From NCBI GenBank assembly GCA_027575765.1, contig JANBPT010000220.1, positions 1 through 54,664 of the forward strand: DNA of 54,664 nt, in the 5' to 3' direction. Shown piece by piece: positions 1 through 10,427 of this stretch. Numbering within the stretch: position 1 is the first letter of the stretch; each line of letters begins with the position of its first letter. A program made the translations under genes and the position numbers. Source of the DNA: Tieghemiomyces parasiticus. Its lineage: Eukaryota > Kickxellomycota > Dimargaritomycetes > Dimargaritales > Dimargaritaceae. The notes beneath the pieces were generated by a model. It was not told the origin of the DNA. It searched no databases and saw only the letters and a list, made by a program, of their open reading frames with translations.

Positions 1-2966
1 TTCAGAACCATAAATTCTGTGATAGTAGAATAGCCTTTTGGTTATGGTATTAGACTTGGGCCTAATATCAGCACAGAAGGGAAGAAGAGAGGCTGGCTTG
101 GGAATGGTGATACCAATATATGGACACCACACTCTTGATTGTGAAGGGCTGATGGGAAACTGTGACTTGGTTAAGGGAAGTACAGGGGGGCTGCTCAAGG
201 CACTAGTTTCCAGAGGGTGGGCCATATGTCAAATTTAGATTGGCCAAGGGGATTGGGAGTACAAAGGTGAAGCAGCAGCAGCCAGAGGTTGGGGCATTCA
301 TACTATAATGAAAAGGGTTGACAAGTCCCTTTCTATCAAACCACTGCCAGTTTTCTTAGCCTCACCATCATGTCAAGCTTTCTCAACCTCTAATATTCCA
401 GCAAGGATATCCCATTATCCTCTGGCAGAAACCAGGATTTATGGGAAGCATCTAATTGTGGCCTCTACAGCCTCCAGCTTTGTTTCAGGAGGACAAGCTC
501 AAAGTCTCTTGCCAGCAAGAGACAAAGCTACACTGGACCCCCTTTGGAAAAACAGGATGACATCCTGTTGGCAAAGCCAAGACTTGTCTATATAAAGGGG
601 AGATATTGTTCACTGCACTGTAAAATGTCTAGCATTCAATGAATACCTGTCTAATTCTCCCAATCCCCCCTTGACCTTGATCCACCTTCCAGGCTTTCTC
701 TGCGCCTCTCCTGAGGGCACACACACGCTGCACAGTTGAACAGAACATGTATAGTAATGTGATGCCATGATTATTACCAACAATGTAGGATAGAAAGGCA
801 AAGGTGATAGGAAAGGGTGGCTAAGGAGAGGTGGAAGAAGAGTCTCTTGGCTGCAATAACATGTTGGGAGGGCAGATGGGGATAAGTGGAAAACGGATAA
901 TATGACATGGGTACAAACATAGATGCCCAACTTATCTTGCTTCTTTATTGACAAAATGCAATGTAAGGGTGCCAGGTTAGCCTGGATCATATGCTACCAA
1001 GCTTAATTGTGGAATAACCTCAGGTGGAAACTTAGAGGACCCATAAAGATGCACACAATCAAATAACATTTAAAGGAGTGAGGTGAGGAATAAGAGCCCA
1101 GGCATCCACTGGTAGGTGACGTGGTCCCTGTATAGGGGGTGCATCAAGTTGCTACGGCACTACTTCCTAGGTGCACGCCCTCCCTTGTGAGTGCTTTGGT
1201 CATGCTGATACATATGTTGGTTTACTAAGCCTTGGTGCTGTGGGCCACCCAGCCCTAGCCTATTGTTGACCTATACCATGACACATTTTTTTTATCTTCC
1301 ACTACCACCTTATCACCCCAAGTGCCTTCCACTTGCCAGAAGTGCATTACTCACGCCTTCACCACCTCCTGCAGCTTCTATGGTGTACTGTCCTAGTGGC
1401 CATTTCTTGGACCACCCTCACTCATTCTTTCCTGCTTTTCTACCTCCCTGGGTTTGACGCTACTTGTACTCAAGTAAGACCCTGCTAACTAACCAAGAGA
1501 GGTCTGCACACCTGGGCTACCAACCTTTCAGAATGCAAGTCCTGACATTGTGGTGCCCTAAACTACTGATCTAATCAGTTATTGCACCTTTACCTTTTTC
1601 TCTTCTTTACCTAGTTTCTTTCTTCCTTTCTCTAGCTTATTCCTCTATTCCATGTTCCTTTATGACAATGCCAACCTTTCTGATCTGTTGGATAGTGTCC
1701 TATCTTTGACAGGCAGTGCCACTGTTGATAGCCATAAGCCAACGTGACACAAGACCCTGCAAGCCACAGCGACACCACACAGGAACAAGCACCATTCCCT
1801 TAATGACAACATTTGGCCATGGCAAACGTACCAAGAACCCTTCATGACCAATTACCAAAACCCAATAAAGACCCAGCCCTCCACACATTTCCCAGCAATC
1901 TAAGCCCACAAACCTAACTACAAATGTCTTTATCTTACTCCTTATCTACCTTGCACATATTGCAATAAACCACCCCTTGGGGTCTCGCCTACCACGGCCG
2001 CCTCTATCCTTTCAGGGCTTACTGTCCATCAGCCCTCTTCTTCATAGCTGACGCAGCAGCTTGGTAACTGCCTTCATATTCACCTGGCCGCTAGCCCCAC
2101 CTTGCCCTGTCGCCCTTGAGTTCTCTCCTAACTCAAGCCGTAGTTGTTACAAAGGATGCATGACATCCTTTGATATAGAAGACCCTCCAGGCGCTGCTAC
2201 TCAGTAAACGATAGCTTATCACACACACGCAACCTTTTACATCATTCTTCAATTCGTTCGTAGGTCGTTAGTTAGTTGACTATTAACCATTAGACCTCCC
2301 CGGCTATTAGCCCTAGTTTCCTCTTTGGTAGAGTTTACCTGGCGACATTTACAAAGAATGTCGTATGGTTGCAGGTTAATAATAATTGAGGCGCCTAATA
2401 AAGGTGGAATCAATAAAATTAACTGCAGGGGTCAGGCGTGAGACCCTACTTTAGCGCCCCCCAGTGTACCACAGTTCAATCACGCATGTGCCTCACGTCT
2501 TCTACCTTTTGTCCTCACTTTCGATTTCAAAATATGGCAATACCCAATGACGGTCCTTTTCTCTCCAATAAAACATCACCGTTTAATTCTTAGGTGCTGT
2601 TATATCGACCATCAATGCTCCCACACCGTTTGCTTAGGTGGGTGCCAAATAAAGTGGTAAGGTTAGGTTATGGACAGCCCGAGGATGGAAAGAATATGGT
2701 GTACAGGTCGTATCCTGATGGGCTTTAATTATATAAAAGGCCTTCCGGATGGTGGGGAGCAGCTTGGAGAACAGCCATTACTTACAGCCAAAACCCGGTC
2801 GGATATGAGTGCAGTAGGCTGAAAAATGGAGAAAACCGCATTGGTGAAGGTCTAACAGTAAAGAGGCGGCCAAGGTCAGCCCTATTGTCCAGACCGCGTC
2901 TCGTCCGCCCCTCAGCATTTTCCATAATCCCCGCTCCACAGTCCCTGACCGTTCCTTAACCAAAAT
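1..2966. other. Gene-free stretch with inverted repeats
   Basis: I find no convincing gene here. The open frames are short, low in complexity and match no family I know. The right part (about 1900-2700) has several AATAAA-like words and a cluster of short stem-loops, annotated separately. It could be an old LTR or other mobile-element remnant, but I could not define ends or target-site duplications. Confidence 0.6.
2115..2363. repeat. Cluster of three perfect stem-loops
   Basis: Three perfect inverted repeats fall within 250 bases. Arms CTTGAGTT/AACTCAAG are at 2115-2122 and 2130-2137 with a 7-base loop. Arms CAAAGGATG/CATCCTTTG are at 2150-2158 and 2164-2172 with loop CATGA. Arms CGACATT/AATGTCG are at 2343-2349 and 2357-2363 with a 7-base loop. 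A 12-base near-direct repeat, TTACAAAGRATG, occurs at 2147-2158 and 2349-2360 and overlaps the last two hairpins. The function is unknown. Single hairpins of this size occur by chance in 54 kb; the clustering is what stands out. Confidence 0.5.
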
Positions 2967-5686
2967 TCAGTTGCGCAGTGGACGCAACCACGTGTCAGCC
3001 TCACTGAAAGCACGGGCCACATCCGCGCTCACCTCTTTACCAACCGTCAGACTCTTCACGGCCTCAACAATGCCGTCCCAGAACCGGAACCCGCGTTGGA
3101 GGTCGGCAACGGGGTCAACGAAAGCGCCAAAGGAGGCATTGACGTACTTGTCAGCCTCTGCAGAAGTGGCGGCGGCCAGAGGACCAGACTTTCCCGCCGC
3201 TGCATCGCCTGTACCGTGGGCCTCGGAGTCTGCGCCAGGAGATTTAGGCAACTGGTTGACGCGGAATTGGAGGTACTGCTTAGCCAGGATTCCCATCCCA
3301 ACGTTAGCATCACTCGCGTAGGGCAGCTGCTGTGCGAGGGCTGCGTGGTCGTCGCGGGGTTTAGCGATGTGGTTGGTCAGGAAGAGGTTGAGGATAACCA
3401 TCTCGGTGAGGCTGCGGAGAGTCTTGGTGACGACCCGTGCACAGCTATTGAAGGCCAAGAGGTCACGACTGAGCGGGCCGCCGGTCCAGAGTGCGGTGGA
3501 CACCGACCCGTCGCTGGCGGTCGATTTCTTATACTTTCCCGGGACCAGACTGAGGGTCCGCGCGATCAGTCGAATGTGACCGGCGACGGGCTCCGCTGTC
3601 ACCAGGCGTGGGTCGCTGCGCACCGTGTCGTAGGTCGTGCTAAATGGGGAGGCCTTTAGAGCACCGTAGCGGACGAGCAGGAGGGCCAGTAGAAGTTCCT
3701 GGGACCAGTCCTCAGATGTAGCACGTTTGTCATTTGACAGACGCCGATATCCCTTAGTCAGGGCCTCCCCAAACGCTGTAGCCTGGTGCTGCTTGTCGAT
3801 AAAGCCTATCTGAGCCAGTACCGTTGACAATGTACTGGCCACAACCGTGTCCGTCTGAATAAGGGTGCCCGTGGCGTCAGCGGCTGTCGTACTGCGTACC
3901 ACTGGTAGGTGGGCGAGGCAGGTGGCGAAAGTTACGGAGGCACCGTCGAATGCCCGGATGGCGTCCGCATCGACGAGATGCGGGTTCGTGTCGCATTGCG
4001 CGTGCGCCATGGCGTGTTCCACGGTCGGCTCAAAGAAGTATACCGAAACCTAATGGATGCGGTTAGTGAGAAACGGGTGAAGGGGCAAAACAGGGTAAAG
4101 TGGTGATGGTTTAGGATTATGATTACGAGACGGGGACGGGGCGTCCTTGCGGCAGCCTTTCGCCGAGGATAACTCAATTCCCATGGCTTCCGTTTTCATG
4201 CGCACTTACTACTTTACGGTTATGGTAGAATTGGTGTAGGGACTTTGACAGGAAGGAGAGGGTACAGGTTCGCAGCGGGAGGACCTGGGCCAAAAGCTTA
4301 CGGTATTCGGAGGTCTCTCCATTACATAGCGGCGCGGTTTCAAGGAGGACACCGGATACGAGGTTATTGAGGACCTGGGGACCGACAAGGCCACGGCCAA
4401 GGTACTGATAAACCTCATCAGGGAAACGATACCCGATAAACTCGTGGATATCGCTGGGCACATCGGCCGCCTCGTCAATGGCGGTGGGAAGCGGGACGAC
4501 GGCCCCTTCAGTGGTGAGCACCAGGTGATACTTGACGGCACAGCGGGCTCGGCAGAACTGGTCGACGTATTTGGTTTTGATGACCTCGGGATTATCGGCG
4601 TAGTGCTGAACAGTATTGAATCCGGTCTTGTGCTGCTTGATAAGGTCATGGACGGCCTTAAAGGTGAATCCCAGGTTGGAGACGGCGAGCGGGGGGAACG
4701 TGGCCGACCAGTCGAACCCAGCCAGGATACACACGTCAAGAAACTGCTCAGCGTCGAGGCCTAGGTCCCTCAGGATCTGGGGTTTACTCAGCCACGCAAA
4801 GGTACCCTTGTCCAGTTCCAGGCTAACGATGACCTTCTCAACTGGGAAGGTGAGGATTTCGGACCCGGCGTAGATAGCGTGGATCGGGGATTGCGGGTGC
4901 CGCTGGAGGTACACCAACTGGCCCCAGGCGGAGTACGGTGCGCGCATGAAGTCGACGCCGTGGCGCCGGAGGATGCGGAACACGTCGTTGAGCAGGTCCG
5001 GCTGGCTGGTCGAGCCCGAAGATTGCCACTGACTAAGGGCGGCCTCAGTACGCTGGTGGTCGTAGAGGCTCCAGGCCCCAGCTCGCCGAGCGGGACGCTG
5101 ATCTTCGCTGGAGAAGGGTTTGTCCTTACGGAGGAGTCCGATCCCGCTGAATACGAAGAGTGGGTGAATCCGGTGGGCCTTCAAAGCGGCCAGCTCCTTC
5201 TCTATGGCTGCTTCCAAGGCGAGTGGTACCCCACCCATAGCCGCAGGGTACGGGTCTCGGATCACACTGACCATCAGCCGGCGCAGCCAGTGGTGGCCAT
5301 CAATGCCGACGCGGATGTCGCTGAGGATGTTCAGCGGTGACGACTGTAGCAGGCGCCGTTCGACTGTAAAGACTGTCGGTGGTGGGGGAGATATCGGTTG
5401 CGTAAAGAAGGGAGGAATCGGACAGGAAGGTTGAGACGGTGAAACGATAGGGCTAGCCGAGCAGGGGCGGACGGCCTGGAGTCCCGGTACCAATGGGCGA
5501 CCTGGCGTTCAAGCTTGTGTGAAACGAGGGAAGGGGAGATAGGGTATCCTTCCAAACAGACCCTACCGTGACGTTGCCCCTCGACTGGACCTAAGACTGC
5601 CATGCACGTCGGCTGTCCGTCTTGGCCAGAGAAAACATTCTGGCTCATGAATTTGACAACTTACTATCGAAGTGACGGACGGGCAT
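2967..5686 (-). CDS. MKT1: MKT1-like post-transcriptional regulator (XPG-like domain)
   Basis: Exons are 5686..5665 (22 bases), 5372..4210 and 4049..2967, giving 755 residues; yeast Mkt1 is about 830. In yeast, Mkt1 binds Pbp1 and acts post-transcriptionally on mRNAs such as HO, in the cytoplasm. The tiny first exon encodes MPVRHFD plus one base. Its junction makes the family N-terminus MPVRHFDIFTVERRLL, followed by the XPG-like N region with VGIDGHHW near residue 30 and an XPG-I-like region including CILAGFDW. The MKT1 C-terminal domain begins around the last junction (HNRKV|VSVYFFEPT). Donors are GTAAGT in both introns; the phases are 1 and 0. The last intron is 160 bases. The XPG-type catalytic acidic residues look incomplete, as is usual for Mkt1, so nuclease activity is not implied. 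The next feature upstream is a mariner relic. Confidence 0.9.
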
Positions 5687-6207
5687 GGTCCTCGAGTGTG
5701 TCACTACGGATGTGGGGAAAATTGTGTGCTAATCTGGCGGAGTAGAGAAATGGCGTCGTGGAAGTTTGTGCCAGGACCGTATAGAGATGATAGGAAGCGG
5801 GATTCGGTAAGAATAGAACGGTGGATGTGAAATGAGGGTGAGCGCTTGGATGAATATTGATTAGGATGCGTGGAATGTGGATGCGGTCAGATGTGGTGGT
5901 CGCAGGGGCAGTAGAGTCACAATTTTGGTGCTTGGCAAGCTGTGTAAGGGAATCAGGGAGCTGGTTGAGGGCAGAAATGAGCGAGTGCAGTCGGACTTGA
6001 CTGGCGTACCAGGCAACCGCAACACTACCGCTGACTTCCTTTGCAACATTTTGTATGTAGTGGCCACTTCTAGTGTCCAGGGCTGGCTGCAACTTCGCGT
6101 CGGCCCATCTGCTTTAAATCACTTGGCTGGTACATAGAAATTCTCATAATTTTTTGTTGCACTTATAGAAAAAAGTGTAGTTGAGGAAATTCAAAATCAA
6201 ATGGTGC
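5687..6207. other. MKT1 upstream region / mariner flank
   Basis: This 520-base stretch between the MKT1 start and the mariner transposase relic should hold the MKT1 promoter and 5' leader. A 142-codon minus-strand frame (6092..5664) overlaps the MKT1 start in another frame and resembles no protein, so I treat it as chance. I could not find a clear mariner terminal repeat at the 6120-6200 end. Confidence 0.5.
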
Positions 6208-7241
6208 TTATTCGATATAGTTGCCACCACTCTGTACCACTCGGCGGGCCCTTTCTATCCATCTATCAAAACAGGCCTTAGTCATTTGGCTGGAGCCTGG
6301 CTAACTGCAATTGCCAGGCGTCCACGACCGCCTCCACTGTGCTGAACTTCTTGCCCCTCAGTCGCTGTTTGACATTCCTGAACAGCCAGAAGTCGCAGGG
6401 GGCAAGATCAGGACTGTAGAAAGGGGCTGGCAGAAGTTTGATTCTGGTGTCAGAAATGTAGGCCTGGAAAGCCTCGGCACGATGTGGTGGTGCATTATCA
6501 TGGTGAAGCCGCAGGGGGTGACGGTCCAGGCTTCCACGTGCCTTTACCCAGGCCTGGACCATGGGCTTCAACCCGTACTCTACATAGAGTTTGGTGGAGA
6601 CCTTGACACTCAGGTATAGTAGGCCACGCCTGGTGAAAAACAATGGTGAGCATCACCTTGGGTGTGGCATGGCCTCAGTGGGTCTCAGTTGGGATTGGGC
6701 CACCTTTAGGACACCACCTCCGGCAATTGGAGCCAGCAGGGGGATCATAAAGGTACACCCAAGTCTCATCGCCTGTGACGATGGAGTCCAGCAGGTAGTC
6801 ACTGGCCCCGTCAAGTTTATCCGGGAACTCAGTGGCAAAACGTACCCGCTTGTGGCGCTGGTCGTCGGTGAGGTTGTGGGGGATCCAGCAATTGAAATAG
6901 CTGTGTAACCCCAGGTCCCTGCGTAGGACATTGAGCATGGTACTAGGGGAAGTGTGGCAGGCCCAGGCCAGCTGCTCAGCAGTAAGTCGAGGGTCTTCCT
7001 CCAGCTGTCTCAGGATCATGTCCCCATAATATCCGCCAATGTCATCTGCTGGGCGGCCAGAACAAGGGTCATCTGCAAAAGAGTGGTGACCTGTGCGAAA
7101 GCGAGCCAGCCACCTGTAGATGGTGGAGTGGCTAGGGGCAGCCGAGCCCAGCTTGGAAGTCAAAACATTCAGAATAGCATCTGCCTTGTGGCCTTCCGGA
7201 TAGTAATTATAAATAAGGACCCATACATCACGCCTGGTTAA
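6208..7241 (-). pseudogene. Decayed mariner (DD34D) transposase
   Basis: This is a Tc1/mariner superfamily transposase relic. The N-terminal helix-turn-helix region begins near 7241 (LTRRDVWVLIYNYYPEG). It continues through a second HTH to the first catalytic Asp in VTGDETWVYLYDPP (about 6750). The second Asp is in HHDNAPPHRA and the third in YSPDLAPCDFWLF. There are 34 residues between the last two Asp, which defines the mariner (DD34D) family. At least three lesions are visible: an in-frame TGA at about 6691 after the GPIPTETH stretch; a frameshift in a T-rich run near 6643-6650; and a further frameshift near 6285, after which the typical C-terminus (CFDRWIERARR, ending at a TAA at 6208) resumes in another frame. 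The gene cannot make an active enzyme. I did not recognise terminal inverted repeats. Transfer from an animal host or prey is possible but is only inference. Confidence 0.88.
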
Positions 7242-8222
7242 CTTGGGTGGAGTGGGGGAGGGGGTTTGAAAAGTAATGATAGATGGTTACAAACATCAAG
7301 CTGCGAAGTCAAAAATGGTTCAATCCTGGAGTGATTTATACCAATCGACTCAGCATCATTGACTCTCCTAGGTTTCATCTGAAACACTGCAATCTGAGAC
7401 CTCCCACTTAAAATCCTCACAATATTTTGCGGCATCTACATATACATGAAGCTTTATGAATTCTGTACCTTGTATTACTTATTTAATGTAAAGGACGCGC
7501 TCTTGAATTGCGCGAATAAAGCTTTCTATCCAACCCATAAATAAGAGCCCCTCAGCTACTGAACGGGGGTTTAGCGGGCTCTACTTTCTTGGCAGCCTTA
7601 ATGGTCTCTATTATGAAATAGTGGGTGCCTCTCAGTCATCACTTGATGTCCCTAAAATCCCAAACCCTGCAGGGAGGCAGGGAGGGGCAGAAGGGTGATA
7701 TGAGCAACAATCGTATAGCCGAAGTGTGAACCTAGGTGTGGGTAGCTGAAAAGTTACTCGCAGATCGAGTATTGCAGTGGAGCCGCTCTAGGTGACACAC
7801 TAGGCTTCTGTGCTGCCTACTTCAGGTCCAGCGCTACAGACTGCGACGCAGGTTGCAAGGTAGCAACTAACAGTAGCCTTGATTCTTTGGAATTGAACCC
7901 TCAGAAATGACTCACCAGCCCCAGTGAAAAAGCCAGTGGTCGAGACTCAAGCGCTTTGCGGATCCAGCAGGCCTCGGTTGGTAAAGAGGCAGCTTAGTAC
8001 CACGATATCCTATGACTGGGAGCAATGAATTTCAACAGTAGATCCAAGCCACGTTATTGGCTATGGTGACAAAGAAGGGCATGGCTGGGCTCGGCTAAGT
8101 CTATCAGAAAATCAACTGCTAAAGGTACCTGACGGTTGTTCTGGTTACTAGTGAGGTATTTCTTGATTTTGCAGTCGGTGGGGCTATAAATCTCCAGGCA
8201 CATGGTAGGAATGACTTGTGTG

Positions 8223-8240
8223 ATTATTATTATTATTATT
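8223..8240. repeat. (ATT)6 microsatellite
   Basis: Six perfect copies of ATT lie in the gene-free spacer. Confidence 0.9.
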
Positions 8241-10031
8241 TGGTGGGACTGGGACTGGCCTGCACGTATCTACTACTGTTTAATCTAGGTGCTACCTCTG
8301 GTAAGGCTTAAACTGTATCCATAATCAGTTTAATAGTATTGTCCAACAGCCAACTAAACTCTCTGTTGAGGAGGAAGCCTTAGCCTATATGAACGCAGTC
8401 TAATCTCTTGAAGGTTATCTTACTGCCAATAATAGCAAAGGCTGGCTTTTCTTGTAAATTTAGAATTAGTACCCGGTACCTTGAGGTTCCAGGGCTATGA
8501 AAGCAAATTGGAGATTGTTAATCAGTACTGGATAATGTAGGCGGGGTGAGGGTCAGAGCTGCCGATGTAGACATGGAAGATGCAGATAAACACACACTGC
8601 GCTGCAAGGAGTAGCTCAGTGCTAGAATGGGGGTTTCCACCGTCCAACGCACTCTGCTTAATATCCCTCGGCTTCACCTGAGAACGAAACTTGGCGCCTC
8701 CGACTTCAGCTTCCGAAAACCTTGAGTTACCCTATATTTCACATGGGCTAGTCTTGGTCTTCAGCGGCACCAGGCTGGTTGCCTCGGAAAGGTGGAGAAG
8801 GAGGGGGCGAAGGCAAAGTTGATTGGGTGCCTACTAGGGACTCATTTGTCACTGGTGCATGCGCAACTTTTAACGGAGTGGAATTCGGTGTGACCATTCG
8901 TGAAATATGGAATCTAAGCTATTGTGGGATAGAAAATTGTTATCAGCCACCCAAAGTACAACCTACCTCGCCTGGGTCTCTTCGTGATATGGGTGGTCGC
9001 TTTGGGCCTGACCCTGGTGCTGGCTAACGCCTGGTAACCGGCGATAACCTGACTGGTGGTTAGCTACGGCGTGCCTTTGGGGCCTCCATAAACTCCTGGT
9101 TGGAAATTATTTTCGAATTTGGCGTTAATATTGTCCAGGATCCACTCGGGGAAGGGCTTCAGCTAACACGTGTAAAGCTGGAATTAGCCCCCTATAATTC
9201 CTATACTATTGCGTATACACGATCTGCATAGTAGTTTGGACGCACGTAACCCCGCCGACTTTTAGGTTCCCTCAGCGCTTGGGCAATGACCAGTAATCAA
9301 TTTGGGTGATTTTTTAGCTGGGCTTCCAGGGGAACATCGTCAAGGTCAGCGGATGAACTTGAAAGGTCATTGACATGCTGTGATCTGACGAACGCTGCAA
9401 GCTACGATCTGGTTCTAATTACGAGGCCTGGTGTCCTGAAGTTTAGCCCAAATTGATACCAGCCGCGCTGGAGCTAAATGAGAATCGGATCTGAATATCC
9501 TTCAGCTCCGATACCACAATTTCTGATTTTCACATGAATAGGGATACCTTTTCATATGTTCCGGGTCTATGATCGAAATTTCTGTTAGAGTCGTGTTGAA
9601 TTTAAGCTGTAGTAAATATCTTTGTCGTGCTGGTAAACATTGTGCGCCAAGAGGTTTGTAGGGCCGTCGGTTCCCTTCCGAGCACAGTCATGCCCAATCT
9701 ACTAACCATTATGCAGAGAAATTGGACTGAGTTATGCTACCATTCTAGACTAGACCCGGCTGGTCTAGTTCGGTTGCTATGGACAGGTATTGTCTGGCTT
9801 CATCCCTTTCCGAGGACCACTTGGCCCATATACACCGGAGGTACACTGGTCAACATTTGGGGTTTAAGGGGATGTGGGCAGGTGACTTGTTATCACGTGA
9901 TAAAATTACACCTGTAATGGATCTGGTGGCAGATGGAAATAGTCAAGCAGCAGTACACACAGCGAGGCCGCAGCTGGGCCACCTAGCTCTGGCCCGTTGC
10001 AACGGTTAACCGTATTGGAGCCCTTGTTGTT

Positions 10032-10170
10032 GATGCACCCAGTAAAAAATAAGCCAATGGTATGGCATCCGCCAGGTGGCGTGCCGCAGCAGAGGAGGCT
10101 GAGGACACATCCGCGGGTAGGAGCCTGTTGCATCGTTAGAAATTGATAAGGGCTTAGCATTGGGTGCATG
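10032..10170. mobile_element. Possible 139-bp MITE
   Basis: The ends are inverted copies: GATGCACCCA on the left and TGGGTGCATG on the right, nine of ten bases pairing. Weaker inverted similarity extends inward (AAGCC on the left, GGCTT on the right). The bases immediately outside are TGTT on both sides (10028-10031 and 10171-10174), as expected for a 4-bp target-site duplication. No coding capacity is seen. A family cannot be assigned without finding further copies, and a chance pairing is not excluded. Confidence 0.35.
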
Positions 10171-10427
10171 TGTTATGCTGTCAATTGCCCCCCCTCAGCC
10201 TCTCCGCATTGTTAGCGCTGGCACGATTGCCGTACACCCCTTGCCAGTAACTGACTGGTCTCTTCGCTCCATCCACTTGATTGCCCCTGCTTCGTTTGGG
10301 ATTGCCTTCTTCTGGCGCCGACCTCATTTTTGATCACTCCTATCGCCACCTGCCAGCCCCTTAAGTGCTCGTCTGATCCCCGCCACCCGAAATCACCGTT
10401 GTCGACAGCCCTTCAAGTCCGCCCGTC

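Larger units (their letters stand above)
7242..10427. other. Gene-free spacer upstream of POB3
   Basis: No supported gene is present. The longest plus frame (9627..9917) is non-descript. The stretch holds a short (ATT)6 microsatellite, a possible MITE at 10032-10170, and presumably the POB3 promoter in the last few hundred bases, where the DNA becomes C-rich on the plus strand. No TATA box is obvious near the POB3 start. Confidence 0.5.

Noticed and set aside
610..990. 126-codon minus-strand open frame
   Set aside because: Low-complexity Leu/Pro/Ser-rich translation, no family resemblance, no splice context.
5664..6092. 142-codon minus frame upstream of MKT1
   Set aside because: Overlaps the MKT1 start in another frame; the spliced 22-base exon explains the conserved N-terminus better.
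7316..7326. B-box-like GGTTCAATCC
   Set aside because: Flanks cannot form a T-stem; no A box before it.
8630..8665. A-box-like TAGCTCAGTGCT, possible tRNA
   Set aside because: No B box or T-arm at the right distance and no cloverleaf.
9627..9917. 96-codon plus-strand open frame in the POB3 spacer
   Set aside because: Looked briefly like a retroelement scrap, but no reverse-transcriptase or integrase motif is present.
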